64,000 nucleotides of DNA from Actinomadura pelletieri DSM 43383 (GTDB lineage Bacteria; Actinomycetota; Actinomycetes; Streptosporangiales; Streptosporangiaceae), in contig NZ_RBWU01000002.1 in assembly GCF_003634705.1 (NCBI RefSeq), forward strand, positions 1,116,001-1,180,000. Reading direction: 5' to 3'. The position numbers and the translations under genes were made by a program. The notes beneath the pieces were generated by a model. That model searched no databases. It was not told the origin of the DNA and saw only the letters and a list, made by a program, of their open reading frames with translations. Below, piece after piece: positions 52,196 through 61,900 of this stretch (positions are counted from its first letter, which is position 1; each line of letters begins with the position of its first letter).

Positions 52196-53683
52196 TCAGT
52201 CGTTACCGGATTCGGGATTCTCGGGGCACTGCCAGCTGATGGAGCGGGTCACGCCGCCGGGGGAGAAGACGACGTTCGCGGAACCCGAGCCCGGCTCGTT
52301 GCAGGTGAGGGTGAACGTCGCGGCGCTCGACTCGCCGCTCGGAATGCGCCCGCCGCCCCTGCCGCTCAGCGGGGCCCCGGCCGATGCCGACCACCGCACC
52401 GTCCCGCCGGACGCGCTCACCGGGATCGAGCAGGAGTCACCGGGGCCGAGAACCCCACAGCTCGGGCTGCCCACGACCAGCGTTCCGGTGCGGGGTGTGG
52501 TGCGCGTGGGCGTCGGCGTGGGCGTGCGGCGGGTACGCGTCGGGGTCGGGGTCGCGCTGGTGGGCGTGGGCGTCGGGGTCTCGCTCTCCATGGGCGTCGG
52601 CGACTCCGACGGTTCCTCGCTCTCGGTCGGCAGGCTCGAGTCGGGCGGGGACACGACCGGTCCGCTCGGCGCGCCGTGCGCGCTGGTCTTGGTCTCGGGC
52701 GAGCCGGACATGACGTAGTACGCGCTCGCCACGACCACGACGATGGCGGCGACGGCGGCGAGGATCGGCCACAGCGCGCGCGGGCCGCCATGCCCGGACG
52801 AGGGCGCCGCGGCGACCATGTCGACGGCGACGGGCCAGCCCCAGGCGTCGAACGGTTCGGCGCGCCGCGCGATCGCGGCCAGGTCGCCGGCGAGCGCCGG
52901 ATCGGTCGAGGTGGCCATGACCCGGCCGCGCAGGTCGGTCGGCATCATCGCGACGGGCAGCACCTGGAGGAGCCGCGGCGCCGACAGCGTGCGGTCGCGC
53001 CGCGCGATGCAGGCCGGGCAGGTCTCCATGTGGTGGACGAGTTTGCGGACGGTCTGCGGCGGCATCGGCCATCCGCCGTCGTCGGCGAGCGCGGCGACGC
53101 TGGGGCAGTCGCGGCCGTTGCGGGCGATGGAGGCCGCGGCGAGGGCCTCGTCGAGGCGGACGCGGGCCTCCCCGGTCAGGTCGGTGGCCGCCTCCGCGTT
53201 GATGCCGAGGACACCGCCGATCTCCACGACGTCCAGGCCGTGCCGCAGCATGAGGTCCAGGGCCTCGCGTTCGCGTCCGCGCAGCCCCGACAGGGCGCCG
53301 TGGACGAACTGGCGGGTCTCCCGCCGCTGCGCCTGCTCCGCCTCGTTCAGGAAGGCGTCCTCGACCTCGGGGGCCTCGCGTCGTTCCGGGGAGCGGTGCG
53401 GGTCGCGCAGCCGCCGCATGCACTCGTTGCGGACGAGCGCGTACAGCCAGCCGCGGAAGCGGTCCGGCTCGCGCAGGAGCGACACGTGCGCGTACGCGGC
53501 GATCAGCGCGTCGTGCAGCGCGCCCGCCGCCTGGTCCTGGTCGCGCAGCAGCGCGTGACTGTAGTCGTACAGGCGTGCCGCGTAGCGGTCCATGACCTGG
53601 ATGAGGGCGCTCGGATCACCTGCGGCCAGCGACCGCGCCAAGCGCTCGTCGTCGGCTCGATCGAGATTGGGCCAACCGGACAC
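52196..53683 (-). CDS. Membrane-anchored sigma-70-like protein, copy 1
   Basis: 495 aa, tandem paralogue of the next gene. MSGWPNLDRADDERLARSLA precedes sigma region 2 (DRYAARLYDYSHALLRDQ, DRFRGWLYALVRNECMRRL) and region 4 (LSGLRGREREALDLMLRHGL). The zinc motif is LVHHMETCPACIARR. A membrane helix (LWPILAAVAAIVVVVASAYYV, about 295) leads into a Thr/Pro repeat (TPTPTRTRRTPTP) and an extracellular domain with two Cys pairs (CGVLGPGDSCSIPVSASGG), reminiscent of BACON-type beta sandwiches. A sigma-like head tied to the membrane suggests either release by proteolysis or a non-transcriptional role (inference). Confidence 0.87.
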   Translation of the reverse strand: MSGWPNLDRADDERLARSLAAGDPSALIQVMDRYAARLYDYSHALLRDQDQAAGALHDALIAAYAHVSLLREPDRFRGWLYALVRNECMRRLRDPHRSPERREAPEVEDAFLNEAEQAQRRETRQFVHGALSGLRGREREALDLMLRHGLDVVEIGGVLGINAEAATDLTGEARVRLDEALAAASIARNGRDCPSVAALADDGGWPMPPQTVRKLVHHMETCPACIARRDRTLSAPRLLQVLPVAMMPTDLRGRVMATSTDPALAGDLAAIARRAEPFDAWGWPVAVDMVAAAPSSGHGGPRALWPILAAVAAIVVVVASAYYVMSGSPETKTSAHGAPSGPVVSPPDSSLPTESEEPSESPTPMESETPTPTPTSATPTPTRTRRTPTPTPTRTTPRTGTLVVGSPSCGVLGPGDSCSIPVSASGGTVRWSASAGAPLSGRGGGRIPSGESSAATFTLTCNEPGSGSANVVFSPGGVTRSISWQCPENPESGND

Positions 53684-53852
53684 ACGGTCCTCCCGCGGGC
53701 TGGGTTCAGAATCCTCGTCCGCATCAGGGACGGGTTTGAAGATTCGATGGGGAGCGACGCGCTTCCCGGCCAGGGCTCCAGCCGGTGGCCTGTGAGCCGT
53801 TCTTCGTCCGGCGGCTCACTCTCCCCGTGTCGGGCCAGGAGGGAAGGCGGTC

Positions 53853-53887
53853 GGAGGCCCGACGGCCCCGCTCCCCGTCGGGCCTCC
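53853..53887 (-). terminator. Terminator of the SBP-vWA gene
   Basis: GGAGGCCCGACGG and CCGTCGGGCCTCC, perfect 13-bp stem with a 9-nt loop, 82 bases past the stop at 53969. It separates that gene from the sigma-like pair. Confidence 0.8.
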
Positions 53888-53968
53888 ATATGAATTGACG
53901 ATCGACCCCCGCGATGGGTTGACACCGATCGCGGGAAAAATCCGGAACTACCTGGCGCGACCACATGA

Positions 53969-56482
53969 TCACTGGATGCGTCGCGACAGCATCTGAAGGA
54001 AGATCCTCTTGATCTCCCCGGGTGTCATCGCGACCTGGACGCTGCCGTTCGTGACCCTGGCGATCTGCTCGAGTTCGTTGCGGTCCACCCCGCCGCCGAA
54101 CCCGATCATGTTGACCTGGATCGGCTTGTTCGGGTCCTGCATGTCCCTGAGCTGCTTCAACGTCGTGGCCAGCGACGGGCCGCCGGGATCGTCGTTCTTC
54201 CCGTCCGTCAGCAGCAGGATGGAGTTGCCGAACTCCGGCTTGTACGTGTCGTTCATCATCTTGTACGCGGCCAGCATCGTCCGGTACAGGCCGGTGTCGC
54301 CGTTCGGTTTCGGCCGCATCTGGTTGAGCGTGGACAGGACGAGCCCGCGCCGCGTGGTCGACCCGACACGGTCACTGAGCGGGCCCATCGGCACCACTTC
54401 CTTGTACGGCGTCTCGCCGTTCATGTTCGTGGAGAAGAGCCACTGGCCGATCTCGGTGTCGTTCGACATCATGCTCAGCCCGCCCTGGGACACCTGCGCG
54501 ATGGCCTGCAACCGGTTCACGTTCGGCGCGACCGGTTCGGCCATCGAGCCGGACACGTCGATCAGCGAGAGGATGCGCAGCCCGAGCGTCAGCTTCGACC
54601 ACGCCTGCATGATCCGCGCCACGTCCGGGTCCTTCGGCGCGGGCAGCCGCCGCGGCCGGGCCGGGTCGACGCCGGTCTTGTCGGTGAAGCCGGTCGGCGC
54701 CCGGCCGTCCGATGCCCGGAACCCCTCCTGCTGGATCTCGTTGCGGGTCGCCTCGGTCGTCATCGCCTTCTCCAGCAGGCGGGCGCCCTCCTGCTTACCG
54801 GCGTCCTCGCTGGTGACGGTGAACGGGTAGTCCAGCGGCAGCGTGCCCTCGAGCGGATACAGCGCGACCGCGGGCTCCTCCGGCCCGGTCTGGTTGTACT
54901 TCCACAGCGCCTGCTCGGACGACAGCGTGATCGGCTGTTTGCCGCCGCGCCCCTTGCGGAATTGCGTGAACTCCGCGTTCACCGTGGGGACGGTGCTCTC
55001 CCGGACGGTGCGGACGATACCGGTGAAAATCGAATTCCGATTCGGATCGTTGGCCAACAGCGCACTAGTGATCATCAACGCGCCCATGCCCGCCGCGTTC
55101 TTCATCGGGTCGGGCATGACCAGCCGGACGGACCCCGCGGGAATGACCTGGTTCTTGGTCACCGCGCCGCCCGCGTCGGCGCCCGCCGCCTGGAGCAGGC
55201 TCTCCCAGGTCGGGGCGGCGGTGATACCGCGCTGTTTCAGCCCCGCGGCGAGCGTCCGCGGCAGCCCGACGACGATCGGGCTGGACGCGACCGACGTGCC
55301 CGTCGCGACGACGCCGCCCTTGTCGCCCCTGCCGCCTACGTCGCTCGACCGGGCCAGCGAGAGCCACAGTGAGGAGTCGGGGATCCACACGTCCGGACGT
55401 TCGTTGGACGGGTTCGCGACGCCCTGCCCCGACAACAGCGTCGACACCACGGACGGTTCGACCTTCTTCACGGTGGCCGTGACGCACTTGCCGTCGGCTT
55501 TGTGCCTGCCGTTGTTGAAGCGTCCGGCGGCCTTCTCCACGACCGGCGCGATGTCCGGTGCCGCCGCGACCGTCAGGTTCATCGTGTTGTCGCCTGTGCA
55601 GGCACTGCCGCTCTCCGCGAACGCGTACACGCCGACACCGAGCAGCACCGCCAGGCCGACCGCCCCGGCCATCGGTCCGACCAGCGCCGACGCGCTCCGC
55701 CTGCGCTTGCGGCGCCCGTACTCGTAACCGCCCGTCCCGCCACCGGAACCGCCGCTGCCGCCACCGGAACCGCCACCGCCGCCGTGACCACCACCGCCGC
55801 CGCGACCACCGCCGCTGGAACTTCCCAGGGAGTCGTACGCGCTGTATCCGCTCCCGGCGAGTGACGAAGAACTCTCGGAAGGGGAAGGTCCCCGCGGGCT
55901 CGCGCCGGACTGCTCGCCGCCGCCGTACCCGCTGCCTCTCAACCTGTACCCGTCGACCTCGTACACGCCGGCCCGGTACTCGCCGGCCCGCGACGTGTCG
56001 GGCTGATACGCACCGGGCCGGTACGTGCCGGGCCCAGATCCCTCGGCTTCCTCGGGACCGGTCGTGGGAGTGCCGCCGTACTCGCCGGAGCCCCACACGG
56101 GCCGCTCGGCCGACTGTCTCGGGGTGAACCACTCCGGCGTCTCACCCGATGCTCCCGGCGGGCCCGATGTTCCCGACGGGCCGGGCGTTCCCGACGGGCC
56201 GGGCGTTCCCGACGGGCCGGGCGTTCCCGACGGGCCGGGCGTTCCCGACGGGCCGGGCGTTCCCGACGGGCCGGGCGTTCCCGACGGGCCGGGCGTTCCC
56301 GACGGGCCGGGCGTTCCCGACGGGCCGGGCGTTCCCGACGGGCCCGGCGCCCCGCTCCGACCGTCCCGGGCTCCGAACCAGTCGGCGGACCCGTCGTTCG
56401 CGGGACCGAAGACGGGCCGGGACGGATCATGGCCGCGCTCGTCCGCCCCCTCGGGGAAGTCATCGCGATGAGGTCCGCTCAT
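53969..56482 (-). CDS. Membrane protein with collagen-like repeat, SBP and vWA domains
   Basis: 837 aa from ATG 56482 (GAGG upstream; upstream codons are promoter sequence). A cytoplasmic N-terminal part has a collagen-like tract of about ten GTPGPS units (residues about 43-103) and a Gly/Ser-rich stretch. Then come a basic stop-transfer KRRR, one membrane helix ([20 protein letters not shown], about 270) and outside it an extracellular solute-binding domain ([20 protein letters not shown] onward) and a C-terminal vWA domain with intact metal site ([38 protein letters not shown]). vWA domains mediate metal-dependent protein binding. Ligand unknown. Confidence 0.88.
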   Translation of the reverse strand: MSGPHRDDFPEGADERGHDPSRPVFGPANDGSADWFGARDGRSGAPGPSGTPGPSGTPGPSGTPGPSGTPGPSGTPGPSGTPGPSGTPGPSGTPGPSGTPGPSGTSGPPGASGETPEWFTPRQSAERPVWGSGEYGGTPTTGPEEAEGSGPGTYRPGAYQPDTSRAGEYRAGVYEVDGYRLRGSGYGGGEQSGASPRGPSPSESSSSLAGSGYSAYDSLGSSSGGGRGGGGGHGGGGGSGGGSGGSGGGTGGYEYGRRKRRRSASALVGPMAGAVGLAVLLGVGVYAFAESGSACTGDNTMNLTVAAAPDIAPVVEKAAGRFNNGRHKADGKCVTATVKKVEPSVVSTLLSGQGVANPSNERPDVWIPDSSLWLSLARSSDVGGRGDKGGVVATGTSVASSPIVVGLPRTLAAGLKQRGITAAPTWESLLQAAGADAGGAVTKNQVIPAGSVRLVMPDPMKNAAGMGALMITSALLANDPNRNSIFTGIVRTVRESTVPTVNAEFTQFRKGRGGKQPITLSSEQALWKYNQTGPEEPAVALYPLEGTLPLDYPFTVTSEDAGKQEGARLLEKAMTTEATRNEIQQEGFRASDGRAPTGFTDKTGVDPARPRRLPAPKDPDVARIMQAWSKLTLGLRILSLIDVSGSMAEPVAPNVNRLQAIAQVSQGGLSMMSNDTEIGQWLFSTNMNGETPYKEVVPMGPLSDRVGSTTRRGLVLSTLNQMRPKPNGDTGLYRTMLAAYKMMNDTYKPEFGNSILLLTDGKNDDPGGPSLATTLKQLRDMQDPNKPIQVNMIGFGGGVDRNELEQIARVTNGSVQVAMTPGEIKRIFLQMLSRRIQ
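56169..56348. repeat. Ten 18-bp units encoding GTPGPS
   Basis: GTTCCCGACGGGCCGGGC repeats head to tail from 56169, nearly identical at DNA level with divergence only in the first and last units. It encodes the collagen-like Gly-X-Y tract and can vary in length in frame. Confidence 0.9.
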
Positions 56483-56524
56483 GCCCTGCCTCGATTCACC
56501 CGAAACCCGTCGATGTTTGACGGC

Positions 56525-56553
56525 ACTGTAGTAGTACGAACTAGAGGTTACAA
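56525..56553 (-). promoter_or_regulatory. Promoter TTGTAA-N17-TACAGT
   Basis: On the minus strand TTGTAA (56548-56553) and TACAGT (56525-56530) are 17 bp apart in an AT-rich patch, giving a leader of about 36 nt for the SBP-vWA gene. Confidence 0.55.
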
Positions 56554-56681
56554 AGAACTCAAAAGTGATAATGACGCAGGTCATCAGCGTAAGCCGGGAC
56601 ACTCCCGGCACCCGCCTGCAACGAAATGGATCAAGGACTACGCGTCCGAAACCGGCCGCATTCTGCGGGAGACTTGGGGAT

Positions 56682-57494
56682 ATGGCCCGCCTGGTAACCG
56701 TGTCCGACCCCGCCGATCCGCGCCTCGCCGACTATGTGCGGCTCCGGGACGTGAACCTGCGCAGGAGCCTGGAGGCCGAACACGGCCTGTTCCTCGCCGA
56801 GGGCGAGAAGGTGATCCGCCGCGCGGTCGCCGCCGGTCACCCCGTCCGCTCGCTGCTCATGACGCGCCGCTGGTTCGAGCCGCTCGCCGACGTCCTGGAC
56901 GGCCTGGACGCCCCCGTCTACGTCACCGACGACACGACCATGGAGTCGATCACCGGGTTCCAGGTGCACCGGGGCGCGCTGGCGTCCCTAGAACGCCTAC
57001 CGCTGCCGACCGTCGACGCCGTCCTCACCGGCGCGCGCCGCGTCATCGTCTGCGAGGACATCGTCGACCACACCAACATCGGAGCCATCTTCCGGTGCGC
57101 CGCCGCCCTCGGTGTGGACGCCGCCGTCCTGGCGCCCCGCTGCGCCGACCCGCTGTACCGCCGGTCGGTCAAGGTGTCCATGGGCGCGGTGTTCGCGCTT
57201 CCGTACGCGCGTATGACCGACTGGCGCGACGGGCTGTCGACGCTCCGCGAACGCGGCTTCCAACTCCTGGCGCTCACCCCCGCGCCCGACGCCGAGCCCA
57301 TCGACGAGGTGAAGACGGCCGACCGGCGTGCGCTGCTGCTCGGCTCGGAGGGGGACGGGCTGTCGTCCCGCTGGCTGCACGAGGCCGACCACCGCGTGCG
57401 CATCCCGATGAGCGAGGACGCCCTGACCCGCGGCGTCGACTCCCTCAACGTCGTGGCCGCCGCCGCGATCGCCTGCTACAGCCTCACCCGCTGA
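56682..57494 (+). CDS. SpoU/TrmH-family RNA 2'-O-methyltransferase
   Basis: 270 aa. The N-terminal substrate-binding half has [15 protein letters not shown]. The SPOUT catalytic half carries motif 1 ([20 protein letters not shown] with Asn-x-Gly), motif 2 ([15 protein letters not shown]) and motif 3 ([20 protein letters not shown] with SLNV). It methylates a ribose in rRNA or tRNA using SAM. ATG 56682 has GGGGA just upstream. It is convergent with the following gene and flanks, but is probably unrelated to, the surface-protein genes. Confidence 0.95.
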   Translation: MARLVTVSDPADPRLADYVRLRDVNLRRSLEAEHGLFLAEGEKVIRRAVAAGHPVRSLLMTRRWFEPLADVLDGLDAPVYVTDDTTMESITGFQVHRGALASLERLPLPTVDAVLTGARRVIVCEDIVDHTNIGAIFRCAAALGVDAAVLAPRCADPLYRRSVKVSMGAVFALPYARMTDWRDGLSTLRERGFQLLALTPAPDAEPIDEVKTADRRALLLGSEGDGLSSRWLHEADHRVRIPMSEDALTRGVDSLNVVAAAAIACYSLTR

Positions 57495-57504
57495 ACCCGT
57501 CGGA

Positions 57505-58518
57505 TCACTTGCCGAACATGCCGTGGCGGGGGCGGCGGTGCGTGCCCTTGGGCTGCTTCGGGGCCTCGGCGGGCATCCGCCGCCGGCCGAGCCGCAGCTG
57601 GGTCAGCAGCAGCGAGAACGCCACCAGCAGCGCCGCGAGCCACGCGACCTGCGTGCTCGCCATCCGCTCGAACGTGAGGTCCTGCGCGACGGGCGCCTTG
57701 TTGCCCTGCAACCGGCTCTGCGGTGTCATGGACGTGTCCGGCGCCACCGACGGGTTCGGCGCGCCGGGCGTCGCGATCGGCGGCAACGCCACCTGCGGGT
57801 TCCGTGGATCGAAGGACGCGTTCGGCGCGGGCGGGATGACCCCGCCCGTCGTCGTCCCGGTCCCGGACGAGCGGCCGCGCCCCGAACCGGAACCTCCGCT
57901 CCCGGCCGCCGTGACGGGGGACTTCGACGTCGGCTTGGAACTGGGCTTCGGTGGCTTCGACGAGGGGGGTCCGCTGCTCGGGGGCTTGGACGTCGGGGTG
58001 GTCGACGGAGTGGGATCCGGCTCGTCGAAGTCGAACTTCACGGTGGTGGGATCGGCCCTGACGGTCACCGGCTTCTCGTTCACGGTGGTCTCGACGATGA
58101 CGGTCACCGACAACGTGACGTCCTCGGTGATGGACTCGCCGAGCTTGACGACGGACTCGACCTGCTTGGGAGTCCCTTTCTCGTCGACGAGGACGCAGGC
58201 CTCCGCGACAACGGGACAGCCGTCCGTGACCTTGGGAGCCCCCCTGTTGGGCTCCACCCTCAGCCGGACTTCGGTGACCTTGAGCGATGTGGCCGTCTCC
58301 TTGTCGACTTCGGCCGTGGTGAGGATCACGGCGGAATCGTCCGTCTTGACGGTGTCATCCTTCGCGGTGACCACGATGCGCGGAGTGGAACCGGCGGCAC
58401 CGCTCGCGGTGACGGTCGGGGACGGTGCGCCGGCGAGGGCGGTCGCGCCTCCGGCGGCCACCACGGCCGCGGCGCCGAGTCCGATGATGGCGGGTATGGC
58501 CGCTGATCGGCAGATCAC
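57505..58518 (-). CDS. Secreted Pro/Ser-rich protein with C-terminal membrane helix
   Basis: 337 aa from GTG 58518, chosen because GGAGGTG lies upstream and a signal-like segment follows (AAIPAIIGLGAAAVVAAGG). An extracellular domain of about 130 aa carries two Cys (GCPVVAEACVLVDEKG) and is beta-rich. A Pro/Ser/Lys linker (SKPPSSGPPSSKPPKPSS) and a Gly-rich stretch follow. A C-terminal helix (VAWLAALLVAFSLLLTQL) with a basic tail RLGRRR resembles cell-wall or membrane retention signals, although no LPxTG is present. No family recognised. Confidence 0.82.
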   Translation of the reverse strand: MICRSAAIPAIIGLGAAAVVAAGGATALAGAPSPTVTASGAAGSTPRIVVTAKDDTVKTDDSAVILTTAEVDKETATSLKVTEVRLRVEPNRGAPKVTDGCPVVAEACVLVDEKGTPKQVESVVKLGESITEDVTLSVTVIVETTVNEKPVTVRADPTTVKFDFDEPDPTPSTTPTSKPPSSGPPSSKPPKPSSKPTSKSPVTAAGSGGSGSGRGRSSGTGTTTGGVIPPAPNASFDPRNPQVALPPIATPGAPNPSVAPDTSMTPQSRLQGNKAPVAQDLTFERMASTQVAWLAALLVAFSLLLTQLRLGRRRMPAEAPKQPKGTHRRPRHGMFGK

Positions 58519-58630
58519 TGCCGTAGCACCTCCGTTGCGTCGCCTGGGAGCGCGCGTGTCGCTACTGTGAGGGATCGCCTCGGGACACATGCGACCACGG
58601 ATGCGCGGAGCAAATCAACCCCATCCGAAA

Positions 58631-58999
58631 TCATGTCAACTCTTCCCGAACGTCCTCAACTTCTGTTCTGGGGGCCCACGCCTGCCAGACTCCCTGGTCG
58701 ATGCGGTCGAGGTTGAGATTCTCCGCGATCGGCGCGCGTCCGCCCGTGTATTCAACGCGCAACCAGCTCTCATGCTCCCCGACGACGATGAAATGTTCAC
58801 CTCGCCAACGGCATGTGGTTCGAACGTAACGAAGCTCCTCCACCTCGGACCAGGGAACGACGCGCCGGAACCGCCCGGGGCGCAGCTCCTCGAACCCGTC
58901 CGTCGGCTCGGGCGCGTACAGCCTGATCTCGCCGTCGGCGCCGGGCGCGGCCTCGAAGTCGCGGCCGAGCCACCGTGCGACGTACCCGTCCCGGATCAC
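58631..58999 (-). CDS. Small partner protein of the SseB-repeat gene
   Basis: 122 aa, no signal peptide or membrane helix. It is acidic overall with several Trp (VARWLGRDF, VVPWSEVEELRYVRTTCRWR, ESWLRVEYTG, GVWQAWAPR). The GTG start overlaps the stop of the 1255-aa gene (GTGA), so it is made together with it. A small acidic protein coupled behind a large protein with an uncharacterised C-terminal domain is reminiscent of an immunity or chaperone partner; this is inference only. No family recognised. Confidence 0.75.
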   Translation of the reverse strand: MIRDGYVARWLGRDFEAAPGADGEIRLYAPEPTDGFEELRPGRFRRVVPWSEVEELRYVRTTCRWRGEHFIVVGEHESWLRVEYTGGRAPIAENLNLDRIDQGVWQAWAPRTEVEDVREELT

Positions 59000-61900
59000 T
59001 GGGCCGCCTCCGTCCGTCCGCCCTGGGTCTCGGTGTTCGCGTCGGGCCTGAGCCAGGCGAGCCGGTCGGGATCGTACATGGCGACGAACCGCTCGGTCCG
59101 GTCGGCGGCGATGTAGTACATCTCCGCCCCGAACGGCAACCGGACGCTGTCCACCTTGTACTCACGGATGGACCCGGCGCTGCCCGGCGCGAAACCGCCA
59201 CCCTGGAACGGTGGCCGCTCGATCACCCATCCGGCGTCGCCCCAGGCGGCCATCTCCTCCTCGTCCCGTCCGCCGAACGGGATCCGGTAGAGGCTCGGAC
59301 AGTAGGCGGGCCACCGAATGATGTAGACGCCCTCGTCGGCGGGTGAGAACGGCGACCCCTCGTACAGCAGCCCCAGCGCCTCGTACAACTGGACGGGCGT
59401 CTGAAGGTCCGACACGTCGCCCGTCGAGTGCACGAAACCGCCCACCCGGTCGTATCCCTGTTCCAGGTACCAGGGGACGTGCGCGTGCGGCACGACCTTC
59501 TGCATGACGGTCGGTGACGCGGCCCTGTCGTCGGGGTCGAACGGCGGCGTCCGTGGCGCGGGTTCACGAAGGTCCACCGCGTCCAGGGCCTGAGCCTCCG
59601 GCTCGTGAACCTCCGCCGCCTGCGGTTCGGGAAGCCGCGCCGTCTGCTCGGGACGCGGAGGCGGCGGCGGAACCTCCGGGCGCGCCGGGACGAGCCCCAC
59701 CCGCGCCGCCCATTCGCCCAGCACCCGCACCTGGTCGCCCCGCAGCGAAGCGCCGATGCGCGTTCCCGGGTTGAGCAGCATCGTCCACTCGTCCCGGGGC
59801 CAGGCGCCGATGAGCTCACGGAAGTCGGCGTAGACGAACCGGGATTCCGGCATCACCTCGCGGAGCCGCACCAGCGACGTGAACACCCGCACATCCGACT
59901 CGCCGCGCAACGCGGCGTCCCACCGGAACTCCCGCTGGACCGGCGTCACCTCCAGCGGCGCCTCCTCCGGGATCGGCACCAGCACGTTCGCGTTCAGCAG
60001 GACCCGCAGAAACGCGTCGGAGTCACCGTCGGACGCCGCCTCGTACAGCTCCTGGTCGATCCGGTTTCCGGGCTCGAACGCGGGCTCCGGAACGGCCCGC
60101 AGACGCCGTTCCCCTTCCGGGGAGCCGCTCGGACCCGTCTCCGGCTGCCCGTGCTCCGGCTCGTCGGTCGGTTCCGCGGCATGCCTACCGCGCGCCCGAA
60201 CGGGCGCGTCCGTTGCCTCCGACGCCGCCTCCTCCGCCACCTCGGACCCACCGGGCGCGCCCGGGCCAGAAGACCGGGCGGGAACAGCCGGTTCGCCGTG
60301 GACGGACGGCTGAGCGACGACGGTCGGCTCAGCCGGAATGGTCGGCTCGGCGGCGACGATCGGTTCGGCGGGAGCAGTCGGCTCCGTCGAGGCGGTCGGC
60401 TGGACCGGGACGGTCGGTCCTGCGGAACCGGTCGGCTCCCTGGCAACGGTCGGATCAGCGGCTGCGGTCGGCTCCGTGAGAGCGGTGGGCGGGACCGGGA
60501 CGGTTGGTCCTGCGGGACCGGTCGGTCGGCCGGGGCCGGTCGGCCCAGTGGCGACGGTCGGTTCGGCGGGAGCGGTCGGCTCCGTGGAGGCGGTCAGCGG
60601 GACCGGGACGGTTGGTCCTGTGGAACCGGTCGGTCGGCCGGGGCCGGTCGGCTCGGTGGCGACGGTCGGATCAGCGGCTGCGGTCGGCTCCGTGAGAGCG
60701 GTGGGCGGGACCGGGGCGGTTGGTCCTGCGGGACCGGTCGGTTGGCTGTGGCCGGTCGGCTCACTGGCAACGGTCGGTTCGGCGGAAGCGGCTGGCTCCG
60801 CAGGAGCGGTTGGTGGGACCGGGGCGGTTGGTCCTGCGGGACCGGTCGGTTGGCTGTGGCCGGTCGGCTCGGTGGCGACGGTCGGATCAGCGGCTGCGGT
60901 CGGCTCCGTGAGAGCGGTCGGTGGGACCGGGGCGGTTGGTCTTGCGGGACCGGTCGGCTGGCCGGTGACGGTCGGTTGGCCGGGGCCGGTCGGCTCCGTG
61001 GAGGCGGTCGGCGGGACCGGGACGGTTGGTCCTGCGGGACCGGTCGGCTGGCCAGGGACGGTCGGTTCGGTGGCGACGGTCGGTTCGGCGGGAGTGGCTG
61101 GCTCCGTGGGGGCGGTTGGTGGGACCGGGACGGTTGGTCCTGCGGGGCCGGTCGGCTGGCCAGGGACGGTCGGTTCGGTGGCGACGGTCGGTTCGGCGGG
61201 AGCGGCTGGCTCCGTGGGGGCGGTCGGTTGGCCGGGGACGGTCGGTTCCGCGTGGGCGGTCGGTTGACCCGGGTCGGATGGCTGGGCGGCGACGGGCGGC
61301 TCGGCCGGGGCGGTCGGTTCGGCCGGGACGGCGGGGGCCACGGGGACGTCCGGTGTGTCCGGCGGTGGCGGTGTGGACGCCGACGGGGGAGTCGCCGCGG
61401 TCTCCGGGCCGCGCAACGAACGGACCTGGTCGCCCGGCATCGTCGCGTCGATGGGGGTGCCCGGGTTGAGGACGAGCGTCCAGCCGGTGTCCGGCCAGGC
61501 GGCGACCATGTCGGCGAGGCTCGGCATGACGAACCGGGACGAGCCGATGGCCTCGTTCATCCACTTCAGGGACGTGAAGATCTGGATGGACGTCCGGCCG
61601 TGGACGGGCACCGGCCGCCACGGGAACCCGGGGTCGCCCGGATCGATGCCCCACGGCGTCTCGGCCTCGGCCGGGACGAGGACCTGCGCGCCGAGGAGGA
61701 TGGCGAAGAAGGTGTCGGTGTCGCGTCGCCGGGCGGCGTCGAAGAGGCGCTGCTCGATGTCGTTCTGCGGGTCGAAGTCCTCCGTCATGCGCTGCGCGGC
61801 GCGCTGGTCGGCCCAGGTGGCGAGCCCGGGAAGCTGCTGGGCGAGGATCGTCCCACCGGCGGGGGAGCCGGAGTTGATGGCGAGGAGCCAGTCGTGGTTC

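Noticed and set aside
56025..56520. Plus-strand collagen-like frames across the 18-bp repeat
   Set aside because: The minus strand has the promoter, start, membrane helix and domains; plus-strand frames are repeat shadows.
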